Below are positions 25,898 to 33,225 of a stretch of 64,000 nucleotides of DNA, in pieces. Every line of letters starts with the position of its first letter. The stretch's first letter is position 1. A program made the translations under genes and the position numbers. Source of the stretch: a bacterium (lineage in GTDB: Bacteria; Zixibacteria; MSB-5A5; CAIYYT01); NCBI GenBank assembly GCA_016708315.1, contig JADJGC010000002.1, forward strand, positions 1 through 64,000, given 5' to 3'. A model generated the notes under the pieces. It made no database searches and was not told the origin of the DNA. It was given only the letters and a program-made list of their open reading frames with translations.

Positions 25898-27046
25898 CTA
25901 TTCCGAATTACCCAATTGAGTTTTGGTGTCCAGCATCTCATAGAAGCTCTTCAACTGTTGGAACAGCTCGTCGGCGCTTGAATAGCGGGCTTCATCCTGA
26001 AGTGCGCGGACAGACTTTTCGCCCCAGAATACGGCTTCGCGAGAGACGCTTTCCATTTGCCCGCGATCAAGCACACCGAGGGCGATTAACTGTTTGGCGC
26101 TGCTGAGAATCTCAGGGTAACGTCCGGCCTTGTAGAGGTGCTCGGCGTAGGTCGGGAGAAATGTCACGCAGGTGGCGATGTAGATTTCGCGGTTGTAGTT
26201 GCGAGCGTAGAAGCCTTGCGTCGGAAATGGTCCGACGTTCAGCTGTTCAAGGCACTTGCGGAAATAGCTCCAGGCCATGTCGTTTTCGTGATTGGCGAAG
26301 GTCTCCGCGAGCAGGAAATAGGAAATCGAAAGTCCATAGCTTGAACGCAGAGTATCGCCGGCGATAGACGCAAAGTAATTGACCATACGGCGAAGTGAGT
26401 CCTTGACGACGCCTTCCTGCTTCATTGAGATGAATTGGTCGTTCACCCATACCGCTTTAGCGAAGTTGGCGACGCCAAAGAGGTTGGGGTATTCTTCTTG
26501 AAGCATTTCATTGACGCTGGCAACGTAGCTGGACTGGACGTCATAGAGGCTATCGCGAGTTGCGCGACGGAGCACATTCTTGACCAGCGGCGCAAAGGAG
26601 TTGGCGTTGGGGCAGTAGATTGCTGCCATCAACACATCCTTAACAAGGAAGGCCGTGTTGCCGGGGACGCTTGACGTCTTGAGTTGAGCCGGTTCGAATT
26701 TATAATAGGCGTCAAGATAGCGATTGTAGAGCTGGAGCATCAACGCGCGGAGCTTCTCTTGCAGCTCGACGTTGTGCATGTCCTTCTTGAGATCTTCTAC
26801 AGTCATGAGGAAGTGGATTTCGGCATTGTAGTAATAGCCCTGGAAACGAAGCGCATCGGATGCGTCGAGTTCGATTTTGATCGCATTGCGCGCCTGTTCG
26901 AGATCGGCGGGGTTGCCTGACTGATAGTAGGAGTCCAGGTAGTCGAGATAACCTTTGGGCTCTACCGGTGTTGCCGAGTATCCGATCGAGAACAACGCCA
27001 TTGCCAGCGCTGATGCGATCAGTGTTTTCCGTGCAAAGTTCATTTT
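25898..27046 (-). CDS. Exported helical protein of unknown function
   Basis: About 382 residues from ATG 27046; two other ATGs lie 6 and 9 bp upstream, but the AAGGA site is best spaced for this one. Signal peptide MNFARKTLIASALAMALF ending near GYSA. The mature part is almost wholly alpha-helical with TPR-like spacing (NAEIHFLMTVEDLKKD, PTYAEHLYKAGRYPEILSSA) but no canonical TPR motif. No catalytic signature is visible. It lies between the TonB-like gene and another exported unknown and is probably co-transcribed with both. Confidence 0.8.
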   Translation of the reverse strand, partial: KMNFARKTLIASALAMALFSIGYSATPVEPKGYLDYLDSYYQSGNPADLEQARNAIKIELDASDALRFQGYYYNAEIHFLMTVEDLKKDMHNVELQEKLRALMLQLYNRYLDAYYKFEPAQLKTSSVPGNTAFLVKDVLMAAIYCPNANSFAPLVKNVLRRATRDSLYDVQSSYVASVNEMLQEEYPNLFGVANFAKAVWVNDQFISMKQEGVVKDSLRRMVNYFASIAGDTLRSSYGLSISYFLLAETFANHENDMAWSYFRKCLEQLNVGPFPTQGFYARNYNREIYIATCVTFLPTYAEHLYKAGRYPEILSSAKQLIALGVLDRGQMESVSREAVFWGEKSVRALQDEARYSSADELFQQLKSFYEMLDTKTQLGNSE

Positions 27047-27075
27047 CATCATATCCTTAACCTCACAGTTGGAAT

Positions 27076-28047
27076 CTACAATTTTGCAAAACAATCATCG
27101 AAGCGAAGCAGTCGACACAGTTTCCGAGTGGCGTCTTCGAGAAGCGATTCGGCATCGTCACCAATGGCAGGAACGCCGACAAAGTCGATATTGGAAATGT
27201 CGCCCAGCAAATTGACATTGACCTGAAGTCGATGCCACTTGCCGGAGAATCTGAAATCGAAGTAGTTGCCGCCTGAGCGGGTCACTTTGAGCCATTCTTT
27301 CGAGCCCGCTTTCTCAGTCTCATCAAGTCCGGCATGTGTGAACATCGTTCGGACACACTGGCGCAGGCAGATGTTGACCATCTGGTAATGGTAAGGATCG
27401 AGCTTGACGCGCGATACGCCGGCTTCTGCGACCACTCGATTGGTTCTTGAAGACGGCGCGCCGACCAAGTCGCGGCTACGGTCAGTCGTGAGAGCGACAG
27501 TGGTGCTGCGATCAGTTTGTTCCTGGACGAAATCACGCTGAGCAAACTCGTCGGTCGGCGCGATTGCCGGGGCGATTGTCGCGGGCAGCGAACGCTCCGT
27601 TGCGGCCTCTTGTTGCGATACGCGCTGAGCATCGCGGGTCACGGCACGTCCAGTCAACTGGGTTTGTTTTTGCAGTACCTGCGTGGTTTTGTCGGGGATA
27701 CTGCGCAGCCGTTCTACCGGCTTGGTCTCAGGTGGTTTGACTACCGGTTTGAATTTAGGCTTCGGTTTGTCAGGCTTCGGTTTCGGCAATTCGATTACGA
27801 ACTTCGCATCGAATTCGTCCGGCGCGAGCTTGGCAGCTTGTGCCTTGAAAGGTAACGAGCCAAAGTAGCTCACGAGCAACATTATAACTACTGCGAGGCC
27901 ACCGAGCGAGGTTGCGGTGCTCACGATGTTGCGACGGTCGCGAGTGGTGCTCAGGAATCCACCGGGGGAATCCACTGGTGATGGCGTCTTTTCAGTCATG
28001 GAATTGAGTTCCAGGTCGGCATCGTCGCGATCAAAGTATGCTTGCAT
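27076..28047 (-). CDS. TonB-like energy-transducing protein with non-canonical C-terminus
   Basis: 323 residues from ATG 28047 (GAGGT upstream). A cytoplasmic N-terminus of about 45 residues, one membrane anchor (~48-66, GGLAVVIMLLVSYFG), then a Pro/Lys-rich periplasmic stretch (PKPKPDKPKPKFKPVVKPPE) of TonB type, a Ser/Thr/Gln-rich spacer, and a C-terminal domain (~225-323). That domain lacks the YP...G.V.V.F.V TonB signature and contains four Cys (ICLRQC, KLCRLLRFDDCF). Position after ExbD supports a TonB/TolA role; the C-terminal partner should differ from standard TonB-dependent receptors, of which none is present here. Confidence 0.75.
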   Translation of the reverse strand: MQAYFDRDDADLELNSMTEKTPSPVDSPGGFLSTTRDRRNIVSTATSLGGLAVVIMLLVSYFGSLPFKAQAAKLAPDEFDAKFVIELPKPKPDKPKPKFKPVVKPPETKPVERLRSIPDKTTQVLQKQTQLTGRAVTRDAQRVSQQEAATERSLPATIAPAIAPTDEFAQRDFVQEQTDRSTTVALTTDRSRDLVGAPSSRTNRVVAEAGVSRVKLDPYHYQMVNICLRQCVRTMFTHAGLDETEKAGSKEWLKVTRSGGNYFDFRFSGKWHRLQVNVNLLGDISNIDFVGVPAIGDDAESLLEDATRKLCRLLRFDDCFAKL

Positions 28048-28073
28048 TCATTTACCTCATGCTCGCAAAGATG

Positions 28074-28562
28074 TTATTCAGCTTCAGCGCGATAAACCAG
28101 GTTGCACGGATAGTCCAGCTTATAGCACGCCGCCATTGCAGAGGCGACCAGACCATAATAGGAGTGAGCGGAGCTGAAAATATCGACACGGACAGAATCC
28201 ATAACAATGTCCTTGGAAGCGATGAATTCCGAGATTCTGTCACGCAGGAACAAGTGCGCATCGGGATTGGCGAGAATCGCATTGTCGACAGAGACAAAGA
28301 CTGTTTCCGGAGGTTGGGGCGTTGTGTGAATCAACACCAATTGACTTGAGTCGACCTGCAGATTCTGGTCGTAGATCTCGATGCGAAACGGAGCGGTTGA
28401 CATTTCGCCTGTTGCGCTTGACGTTTTATACGGCATCTCGATTCGTTCAACCTGCGTTGAGCCGTTGCCCACAACGATGAAGAAGAAAAGCATGATGAAG
28501 GCAAGGTCAGAAGCGCTAACAATGAATGGCGCCATGTACCGTTTCGATTTACGATCGGACAC
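28074..28562 (-). CDS. ExbD/TolR-family proton-channel subunit
   Basis: 163 residues from GTG 28562, seven bases after AAGGAG, inside the end of the ExbB-like gene (14-bp overlap). A short cytoplasmic N-terminus (SDRKSKRYMAPFI) precedes a single membrane helix with the conserved proton-carrying Asp (SASDLAFIMLFFFIVV). The rest is a periplasmic ExbD-like domain (PETVFVSVDNAILANPDAHL, VRVDIFSSAHSYYGLVASAM). It would couple proton flow through the ExbB pore to the TonB-like protein encoded next. Confidence 0.87.
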   Translation of the reverse strand: MSDRKSKRYMAPFIVSASDLAFIMLFFFIVVGNGSTQVERIEMPYKTSSATGEMSTAPFRIEIYDQNLQVDSSQLVLIHTTPQPPETVFVSVDNAILANPDAHLFLRDRISEFIASKDIVMDSVRVDIFSSAHSYYGLVASAMAACYKLDYPCNLVYRAEAE

Positions 28563-29493
28563 GGAGATGCTCCTTGCTGGGAAGTACCTGCTGTACTTTT
28601 TCAAGCTGTCCCTGCGGCAGCGATTCGACAATTTCACAGACAGCGACGGCGCGGACCACCATTTGGTCGTGAATCTGGTTGATCACGCGGCGCGAGAAGT
28701 AGGTCGCAGCGATTGCCAGACCCAGATTGAGCAATCCCCAGAGGCTGGTAATGATGGCGACCTTTAGACCGACGGCGAACTCAAGCGATTGTGACAAGTT
28801 GGCGGCGCTCTGTCCCTGGCTGAAGATGAACAGGAAGCCAATGAGGGTGCCGAAGAATCCTGCTGCCGGTGAGGCGGTGGCAATACTGTCGTAGAGACTC
28901 ATCTCATCCATGTTTTCGGTAATGCGGTCGATGCGGTTACGCAAGTGCAGATATAAGTGATCGACGCGACCGGAAGCGCTGGTAACCATCGCGGAATCTT
29001 TAAGAATTCGCCAGAAGCGCGAATTGAGGTGATCCTGCGCCTGGACGTATTGGCAGAATTCCTCCCACGACACGAACTTCTGCTTGAGGAAGTGGTCGAG
29101 GCTGGCATCGTTGGGATAGTATTGATCGCGCTTGGTCGAGAACAACATAAACAGCGTAAAGCGAACAAGGACGGCGATACCGAGCGCTGCAAGTACAAAG
29201 TAGATTCCAAGCACGATTGTCGGATACTTGGCATGCAGGTAATTCGAAAGATCAAATCCAACCGGATCGGTGCCGGTCGTTTCAGCAAACCCTTCGCGAT
29301 CGACGGCGCTGACACCGTCGCGCTCCTGCTGTTGAAGTGCAGCGTTGATATTGTCGGTCGCATTGTTGTGCATTGTCCACAGCACAACGGCGGAAATGAT
29401 CAATACGACAATTGTTGCCAAGGTCGGGACGATGTAGTTCCGGCGTTTGTACAGTGGTTCAGTATATTGAGCTTCTTGCCTCGGGTCGGTCAT
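28549..29493 (-). CDS. ExbB/MotA/TolQ-family proton-channel protein
   Basis: About 314 residues from ATG 29493, preceded by GGAGGAAC; a longer in-frame start lacks support. First helix ~20-41 (IVPTLATIVVLIISAVVLW), a periplasmic loop of about 50 residues, second helix (TIVLGIYFVLAALGIAVLV), a cytoplasmic region, then the MotA/ExbB core with AAGFFGTLIGFLFIF and VGLKVAIITSLWGLLNLGLA. First gene of a five-gene operon (ExbB, ExbD, TonB-like, two exported unknowns). The family forms the pentameric proton channel around ExbD. Confidence 0.88.
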   Translation of the reverse strand: MTDPRQEAQYTEPLYKRRNYIVPTLATIVVLIISAVVLWTMHNNATDNINAALQQQERDGVSAVDREGFAETTGTDPVGFDLSNYLHAKYPTIVLGIYFVLAALGIAVLVRFTLFMLFSTKRDQYYPNDASLDHFLKQKFVSWEEFCQYVQAQDHLNSRFWRILKDSAMVTSASGRVDHLYLHLRNRIDRITENMDEMSLYDSIATASPAAGFFGTLIGFLFIFSQGQSAANLSQSLEFAVGLKVAIITSLWGLLNLGLAIAATYFSRRVINQIHDQMVVRAVAVCEIVESLPQGQLEKVQQVLPSKEHLRVRS

Positions 29494-29893
29494 GAGTTCC
29501 TCCGCTGATCGATATATTGTGAACGTCCCAATCAAGTGGGAACGGCTCTGCAAGGATCAAAATGGCATGTCGGTCGATCGCCAAAAGCGGACCGACTTGA
29601 GAAGTGCATCGAAGTGTTATCTAATGATAAACCCTGTAACTCCTGCGCACGGGACCCGGTAGGAATGATAGGTCAGGCCGCTTTGCGCGTTACCTTTTGA
29701 TTATCGCCTTTCGTGAAGCGAATCTTTAGGATTAGCTGAAAATACAGGGGCGGCAGAGTGTCCAGCGCAGGAATGTATTGCCTTATGGCAAACGCCGAGA
29801 GCCGCAATGTGAAGCCTGAGCGCGACTTATTGGGGACCGGCAAAATGACAGAAATTCGGAATGTGGTTTTAATAATTATTTGTCAAGTGTACT
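29494..29893. other. Intergenic region between the Exb operon and the GIY-YIG gene
   Basis: About 400 bp between divergent genes; it must hold both promoters. An AT-rich stretch (TTTTAATAATTATTTGTCAA) just before 29894 could serve the plus-strand gene. No ORF or repeat of note seen. Confidence 0.5.
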
Positions 29894-30160
29894 ATGGGAG
29901 GCGTGACATACCGCGTTTACATACTTCGCTGCAATGACGGCACTTTCTATACCGGGCAGACAACGGATCTCGAGAAGAGACTTGCGGCGCACAATCGTGG
30001 AACCGGAGCGCGCTACACTCGCGGTAGGGGACCGGTGGAAATGGTATACAGCGTCGAGGTTGCGACTTTACGCGAAGCATTCATACTCGAGCACAAGATC
30101 AAACGGTTGTCACGAGCTGCGAAAGAGAAGCTGATTAGCTCAGCGGTCGTAATAGCTTAA
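29894..30160 (+). CDS. GIY-YIG domain protein (UPF0213/YhbQ type)
   Basis: 88 residues, a single GIY-YIG nuclease domain: YRVYILRCNDGTFYTGQT (the Y-I-L...Y-T-G core), catalytic Arg in LEKRLAAHNRGTGARYTRGR, and the Glu in AFILEHKIKRLSR. It belongs to the small stand-alone family typified by YhbQ, implicated in DNA repair or RNA/DNA cleavage. Start ATG 29894. It is convergent with the next gene, with 16 bp between their ends. Confidence 0.92.
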   Translation: MGGVTYRVYILRCNDGTFYTGQTTDLEKRLAAHNRGTGARYTRGRGPVEMVYSVEVATLREAFILEHKIKRLSRAAKEKLISSAVVIA

Positions 30161-30176
30161 GTCGCGACCAATTCCT

Positions 30177-32072
30177 TTACTTGTCTATTCCAACACCAAT
30201 TTCGAAGGGGTCGGCTTTGGTAGAGTCAGACTTGGGGCTGATCCACCTCAAACTGTTACTCACGCGCGGTTCGGAATAAGTGTCGTTGCCGCCGCCGTCA
30301 ACGAAGACTCCGAAAGTGCGAAGATAGGCACGGGCGCCCTGAACAAGTCCGCGCGCGCCGCCAAGATTGAATCCGCCGATGGTGGTGTAGTTGTCGTCAC
30401 CGAGCCAATCGTGGAAGATGCCGATCCCCTGGAAATTCCCTCCGCCTAGAGAGAGGCCGGGAGCGAGGTAGGTGTCATTGCCGCTACGTTCGTTGAAGTA
30501 GCCGATGTTGAAATCGTGTCCTGACCCGATCGACATGTTCATTGTCGCGTTGTAACGGTCGTTTCCGGCGAAGTCGTCGAGATAGCCGATGGCGAAATGT
30601 GCGCCGGAACCGATCGTGTACCAGGCGCTGTAGTAATCGTCGTCACCAGCGCCGTCGAGCAGCATTCCCAAAGCAAACCAATAGCCGCAGCCCTGTGCAA
30701 ACAGGCCAGCAGAGTACTTGTCGGCACCGGAGACATCGCACAAAATTCCTACGCCGCCAGCCCAACTGTGGCCATCGATATAGTCGGCACGCTTGCCGAA
30801 CCCGACGCCCTGCGACAGCGACGAATTGTGTTCTTGAGTCTGTTGGCCCGGACTGAAGAGGATGCTGTCTTCAGCAATGTAGACGTCGTCGCCGGAGTAA
30901 TTGATGCAGAAACCGCAGCCCATCGTGTAGCCGAAACCTTGAGAATTCATCCAACAATAGAGGGAATCGTTGCCAGTTGAGTCACTAAAAACTCCGGCGC
31001 CAAATGCCGCCGCACCCTGAGTGTAGGTTTTGGCGCGATAAGTGTCGCGGCCGCTGTTGTCCATGACAACGCCGACACCGAAGATACCGCAGCCTTGGGC
31101 GACGTTCTTGGCATCGTAGTAGTCATTGCCGGATTTATCGATGACGACTGACATGCCAAGGACTGCACCACCGATACCGGGGAAGGTCGAATCTGCGGAT
31201 ATGTATAAGTCGTTCCCATCAACATCGACTACAGCGGATAGTGGATAACTGACGGGGAAGCCGGAGATGCGATATGTGTCATTACCGCCGGGGTCGAGGA
31301 TTAGCAGTGGCGGCGACTGAAAGGAGTATTCGTCATTATTCGCAGTGCCAATCACGATTAAACCATGCTTGGTTGGGAATTCTTGGCGAGAATCCGGGAA
31401 TGCGCAATATTCCAGTGAGTCAGAGAGTCGGCGCAACGCCTCGGCGATATCTTCGGCGCCGCCGATCATGCGATTGAAGTCAACGGTGGTTGCCAGGTCC
31501 TCAACTAAATCATTGTGACTTTGGCTGTCGGCAAGAAAATAGTCGAAGATCTGACGGCGATGTTTGTTGGGCTCAACGTCATCAAATGCAGAAGTAAACA
31601 GAGACTTATCGTCGTCAATCAGGGCATAGAGAAGATCGATTTTGGAGCGGAGTTTGGCGAATTGCGGTTCAGCAAGCGATTTCTGATTGCTGGACCAAGC
31701 CGATTGTGGAAGAGAATCGAGAATTCTTGCATATTGCTCAAGCGGATCGCCGATGAGACTGCGGCGGACGGGACAGTCGATTTTACGGCCGGCATTTGCG
31801 ACAAGAGCCGTGATGTTGCCGCATTCGGTTTTGAACGATTCGAGGTTCATCAGTCCGTACTTGGGAAGCTTTAGGGGATTCTTGTGAAACATGGTGAAAT
31901 ATGACAAGCGCCAGGTATCTCCACCCCATGTTGCCATTTCGTCCTGATCAAAGCTGATATCTTCACTGGTCAGGCCAACCTGCGCCATGGCGGAGTCAAA
32001 GAGGCTAAAGTCTTGGGCTGAGACAAGAGACGGCAAAAGTGCAAAAAGGGCAACAATGAACAAGCGTTTCAT
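30177..32072 (-). CDS. Secreted protein with twelve ~27-residue Gly/Asp repeats (putative beta-solenoid)
   Basis: About 631 residues from ATG 32072 (GGAG six bases upstream). Signal peptide MKRLFIVALFALLPSLVSAQ. Residues ~20-235 are helical with no recognised family. Residues ~245-610 contain twelve degenerate repeats of the pattern hxxDxxGxDxYxAxxxxQGxGxFGxG, for example VVIDKSGNDYYDAKNVAQGC and VVMDNSGRDTYRAKTYTQGA; one has a ~30-residue insert. The regular Asp and Gly spacing suggests a parallel beta-solenoid, possibly calcium-binding, loosely resembling but not matching RTX nonapeptides. Function unknown; probably at the cell surface or secreted. No neighbour suggests a pathway. Confidence 0.78.
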   Translation of the reverse strand: MKRLFIVALFALLPSLVSAQDFSLFDSAMAQVGLTSEDISFDQDEMATWGGDTWRLSYFTMFHKNPLKLPKYGLMNLESFKTECGNITALVANAGRKIDCPVRRSLIGDPLEQYARILDSLPQSAWSSNQKSLAEPQFAKLRSKIDLLYALIDDDKSLFTSAFDDVEPNKHRRQIFDYFLADSQSHNDLVEDLATTVDFNRMIGGAEDIAEALRRLSDSLEYCAFPDSRQEFPTKHGLIVIGTANNDEYSFQSPPLLILDPGGNDTYRISGFPVSYPLSAVVDVDGNDLYISADSTFPGIGGAVLGMSVVIDKSGNDYYDAKNVAQGCGIFGVGVVMDNSGRDTYRAKTYTQGAAAFGAGVFSDSTGNDSLYCWMNSQGFGYTMGCGFCINYSGDDVYIAEDSILFSPGQQTQEHNSSLSQGVGFGKRADYIDGHSWAGGVGILCDVSGADKYSAGLFAQGCGYWFALGMLLDGAGDDDYYSAWYTIGSGAHFAIGYLDDFAGNDRYNATMNMSIGSGHDFNIGYFNERSGNDTYLAPGLSLGGGNFQGIGIFHDWLGDDNYTTIGGFNLGGARGLVQGARAYLRTFGVFVDGGGNDTYSEPRVSNSLRWISPKSDSTKADPFEIGVGIDK

Positions 32073-32386
32073 AGTCTTCTCCAATCGAGTGTGAATGTGA
32101 ATATAGATGTACGGGACTCAATGACCAATGATATTCTCATCAGGCGTAAACAGCATCGGAATCACTTGACAGAAGGGGCGGAAACTATTAATTGGGGTGC
32201 ATTCATCGAATGGTGAAAATGGTAAACGGGATAAGCCAAAGTCGAAATAGGGAAGTCATTTAGGGCGGCAAATTCGCTCATGGACATAACTATTTCGCGG
32301 TCTGGCCGTATATTGAAATGCAGCTAAAACGGCATGGCCGCGGTTAGACTACGATAGATATTGCAGAAGACGGACGTTCGCAGATA
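32073..32386. promoter_or_regulatory. Upstream region of the RsbW-like gene with a strong -35 box
   Basis: No gene seen. TTGACA at 32166-32171 lies in a 17-bp stretch identical to the tRNA-Leu promoter's -35 region (TCGGAATCACTTGACAG). The -10 is not clear; TATTAA at 32186-32191 is only 14 bp away. It would transcribe toward the gene at 32387 with a long leader. Confidence 0.4.
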
Positions 32387-32821
32387 ATGACAAACTCGCA
32401 TAAGATTGTCCTTGGTAGAAGCATGGAAGAGACGGCTATCCTGCACGACCAAGCCGAAGATTTTCTCAAGCAGAATCAAGTACCAGATGATGACATCTTT
32501 GCAATTCTCCTCGGTATCGAAGAAATCTACACCAACTTCGTAAAGTACAATCCCAATGGCAGCGACCAAGTTGAGATAGGGATCGAGTGTCAAAGTGATC
32601 GGGTGGTTGTCGTGCTCGTCGATTTTGACTCGCACCATTTTGACCCACGGGAAGCGCCGCCGGCCAAACTGGAAATGCCGCTTCATGAACGTAAGCCGGG
32701 CGGGCTGGGGATTCACATCGTTAAGCAGATGATGAACAAAGTTGAGTACAGCTACACCGGGCGCGTCAGTAAGATCACACTCACAAGGATGCTCGGCGGA
32801 AGCTGTCAGTCCTGCAATTAG
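32387..32821 (+). CDS. RsbW/SpoIIAB-like serine kinase ATP-binding protein
   Basis: 144 residues, a stand-alone HATPase domain of the anti-sigma kinase type. The N-box reads EEIYTNFVKYNPNG, the G1-like motif is VDFDSHHFDP, and the G2/ATP lid is ERKPGGLGIHIVKQMM. These proteins bind ATP and phosphorylate anti-sigma antagonists (STAS proteins) or bind a sigma factor. Neither an anti-anti-sigma factor, a PP2C phosphatase nor a sigma factor is adjacent, so its partner is unknown. Confidence 0.85.
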   Translation: MTNSHKIVLGRSMEETAILHDQAEDFLKQNQVPDDDIFAILLGIEEIYTNFVKYNPNGSDQVEIGIECQSDRVVVVLVDFDSHHFDPREAPPAKLEMPLHERKPGGLGIHIVKQMMNKVEYSYTGRVSKITLTRMLGGSCQSCN

Positions 32822-33174
32822 CACCGAATTCAGATTAATCAAAGGGGTGGGAGGAGTATGTTCGACTGAAGTCGAACCCACAGTAACTCAGAGTCGATTC
32901 CACAGAAATGTTCCGTTTATCCAACAGAATTAGTGAAGTCAATCCTACAGCAGCAGCTTGAATATTTGATTGTGCCAATTTTCACTTGATGAAATGCCGA
33001 TACACTTAGTGGTAGTTCAGAGAAGTGGCCCGCTAACCGCGAATTCATTGCCGAAATGTAGGATTTGAGCAATGTCTATCGGGGATTAAAGCAGTCCAAA
33101 AACCCTATTTTATCGGAGAATTGGCTTGACAACATCGTTGTGTAACACCAAATTAGCTGTTGTTTTTGTAAATG
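32822..33174. other. Intergenic region before the cbb3 locus
   Basis: No gene seen. Contains a hairpin GTTCGACT-GA-AGTCGAAC (32860-32877) without a T tract, which looks like a repeat rather than a terminator, and a possible -35 (TTGACA, 33126-33131) for the cco genes with no clear -10. Confidence 0.45.
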
Positions 33175-33198
33175 ACATTGTGCTAAGATTCACAATGT
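33175..33198. promoter_or_regulatory. 24-bp perfect interrupted palindrome, CRP/FNR-family-like operator
   Basis: ACATTGTG-CTAAGATT-CACAATGT: 8-bp perfect arms around an 8-bp spacer, ending 27 bp before the ccoI start. The core TGTG-N8-CACA follows the half-site spacing of CRP-type regulators (TGTGA-N6-TCACA), not the canonical FNR box TTGAT-N4-ATCAA. Four TTGTG pentamers lie within 80 bp. It is probably the control site of the oxidase locus. Confidence 0.6.
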
Positions 33199-33225
33199 AC
33201 AAACTTGTGATTTTGTGGTAAGCTG

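Noticed and set aside
33126..33160. FNR box upstream of the oxidase locus
   Set aside because: No TTGAT-N4-ATCAA match was found; only the CRP-like palindrome at 33175-33198 is clear.
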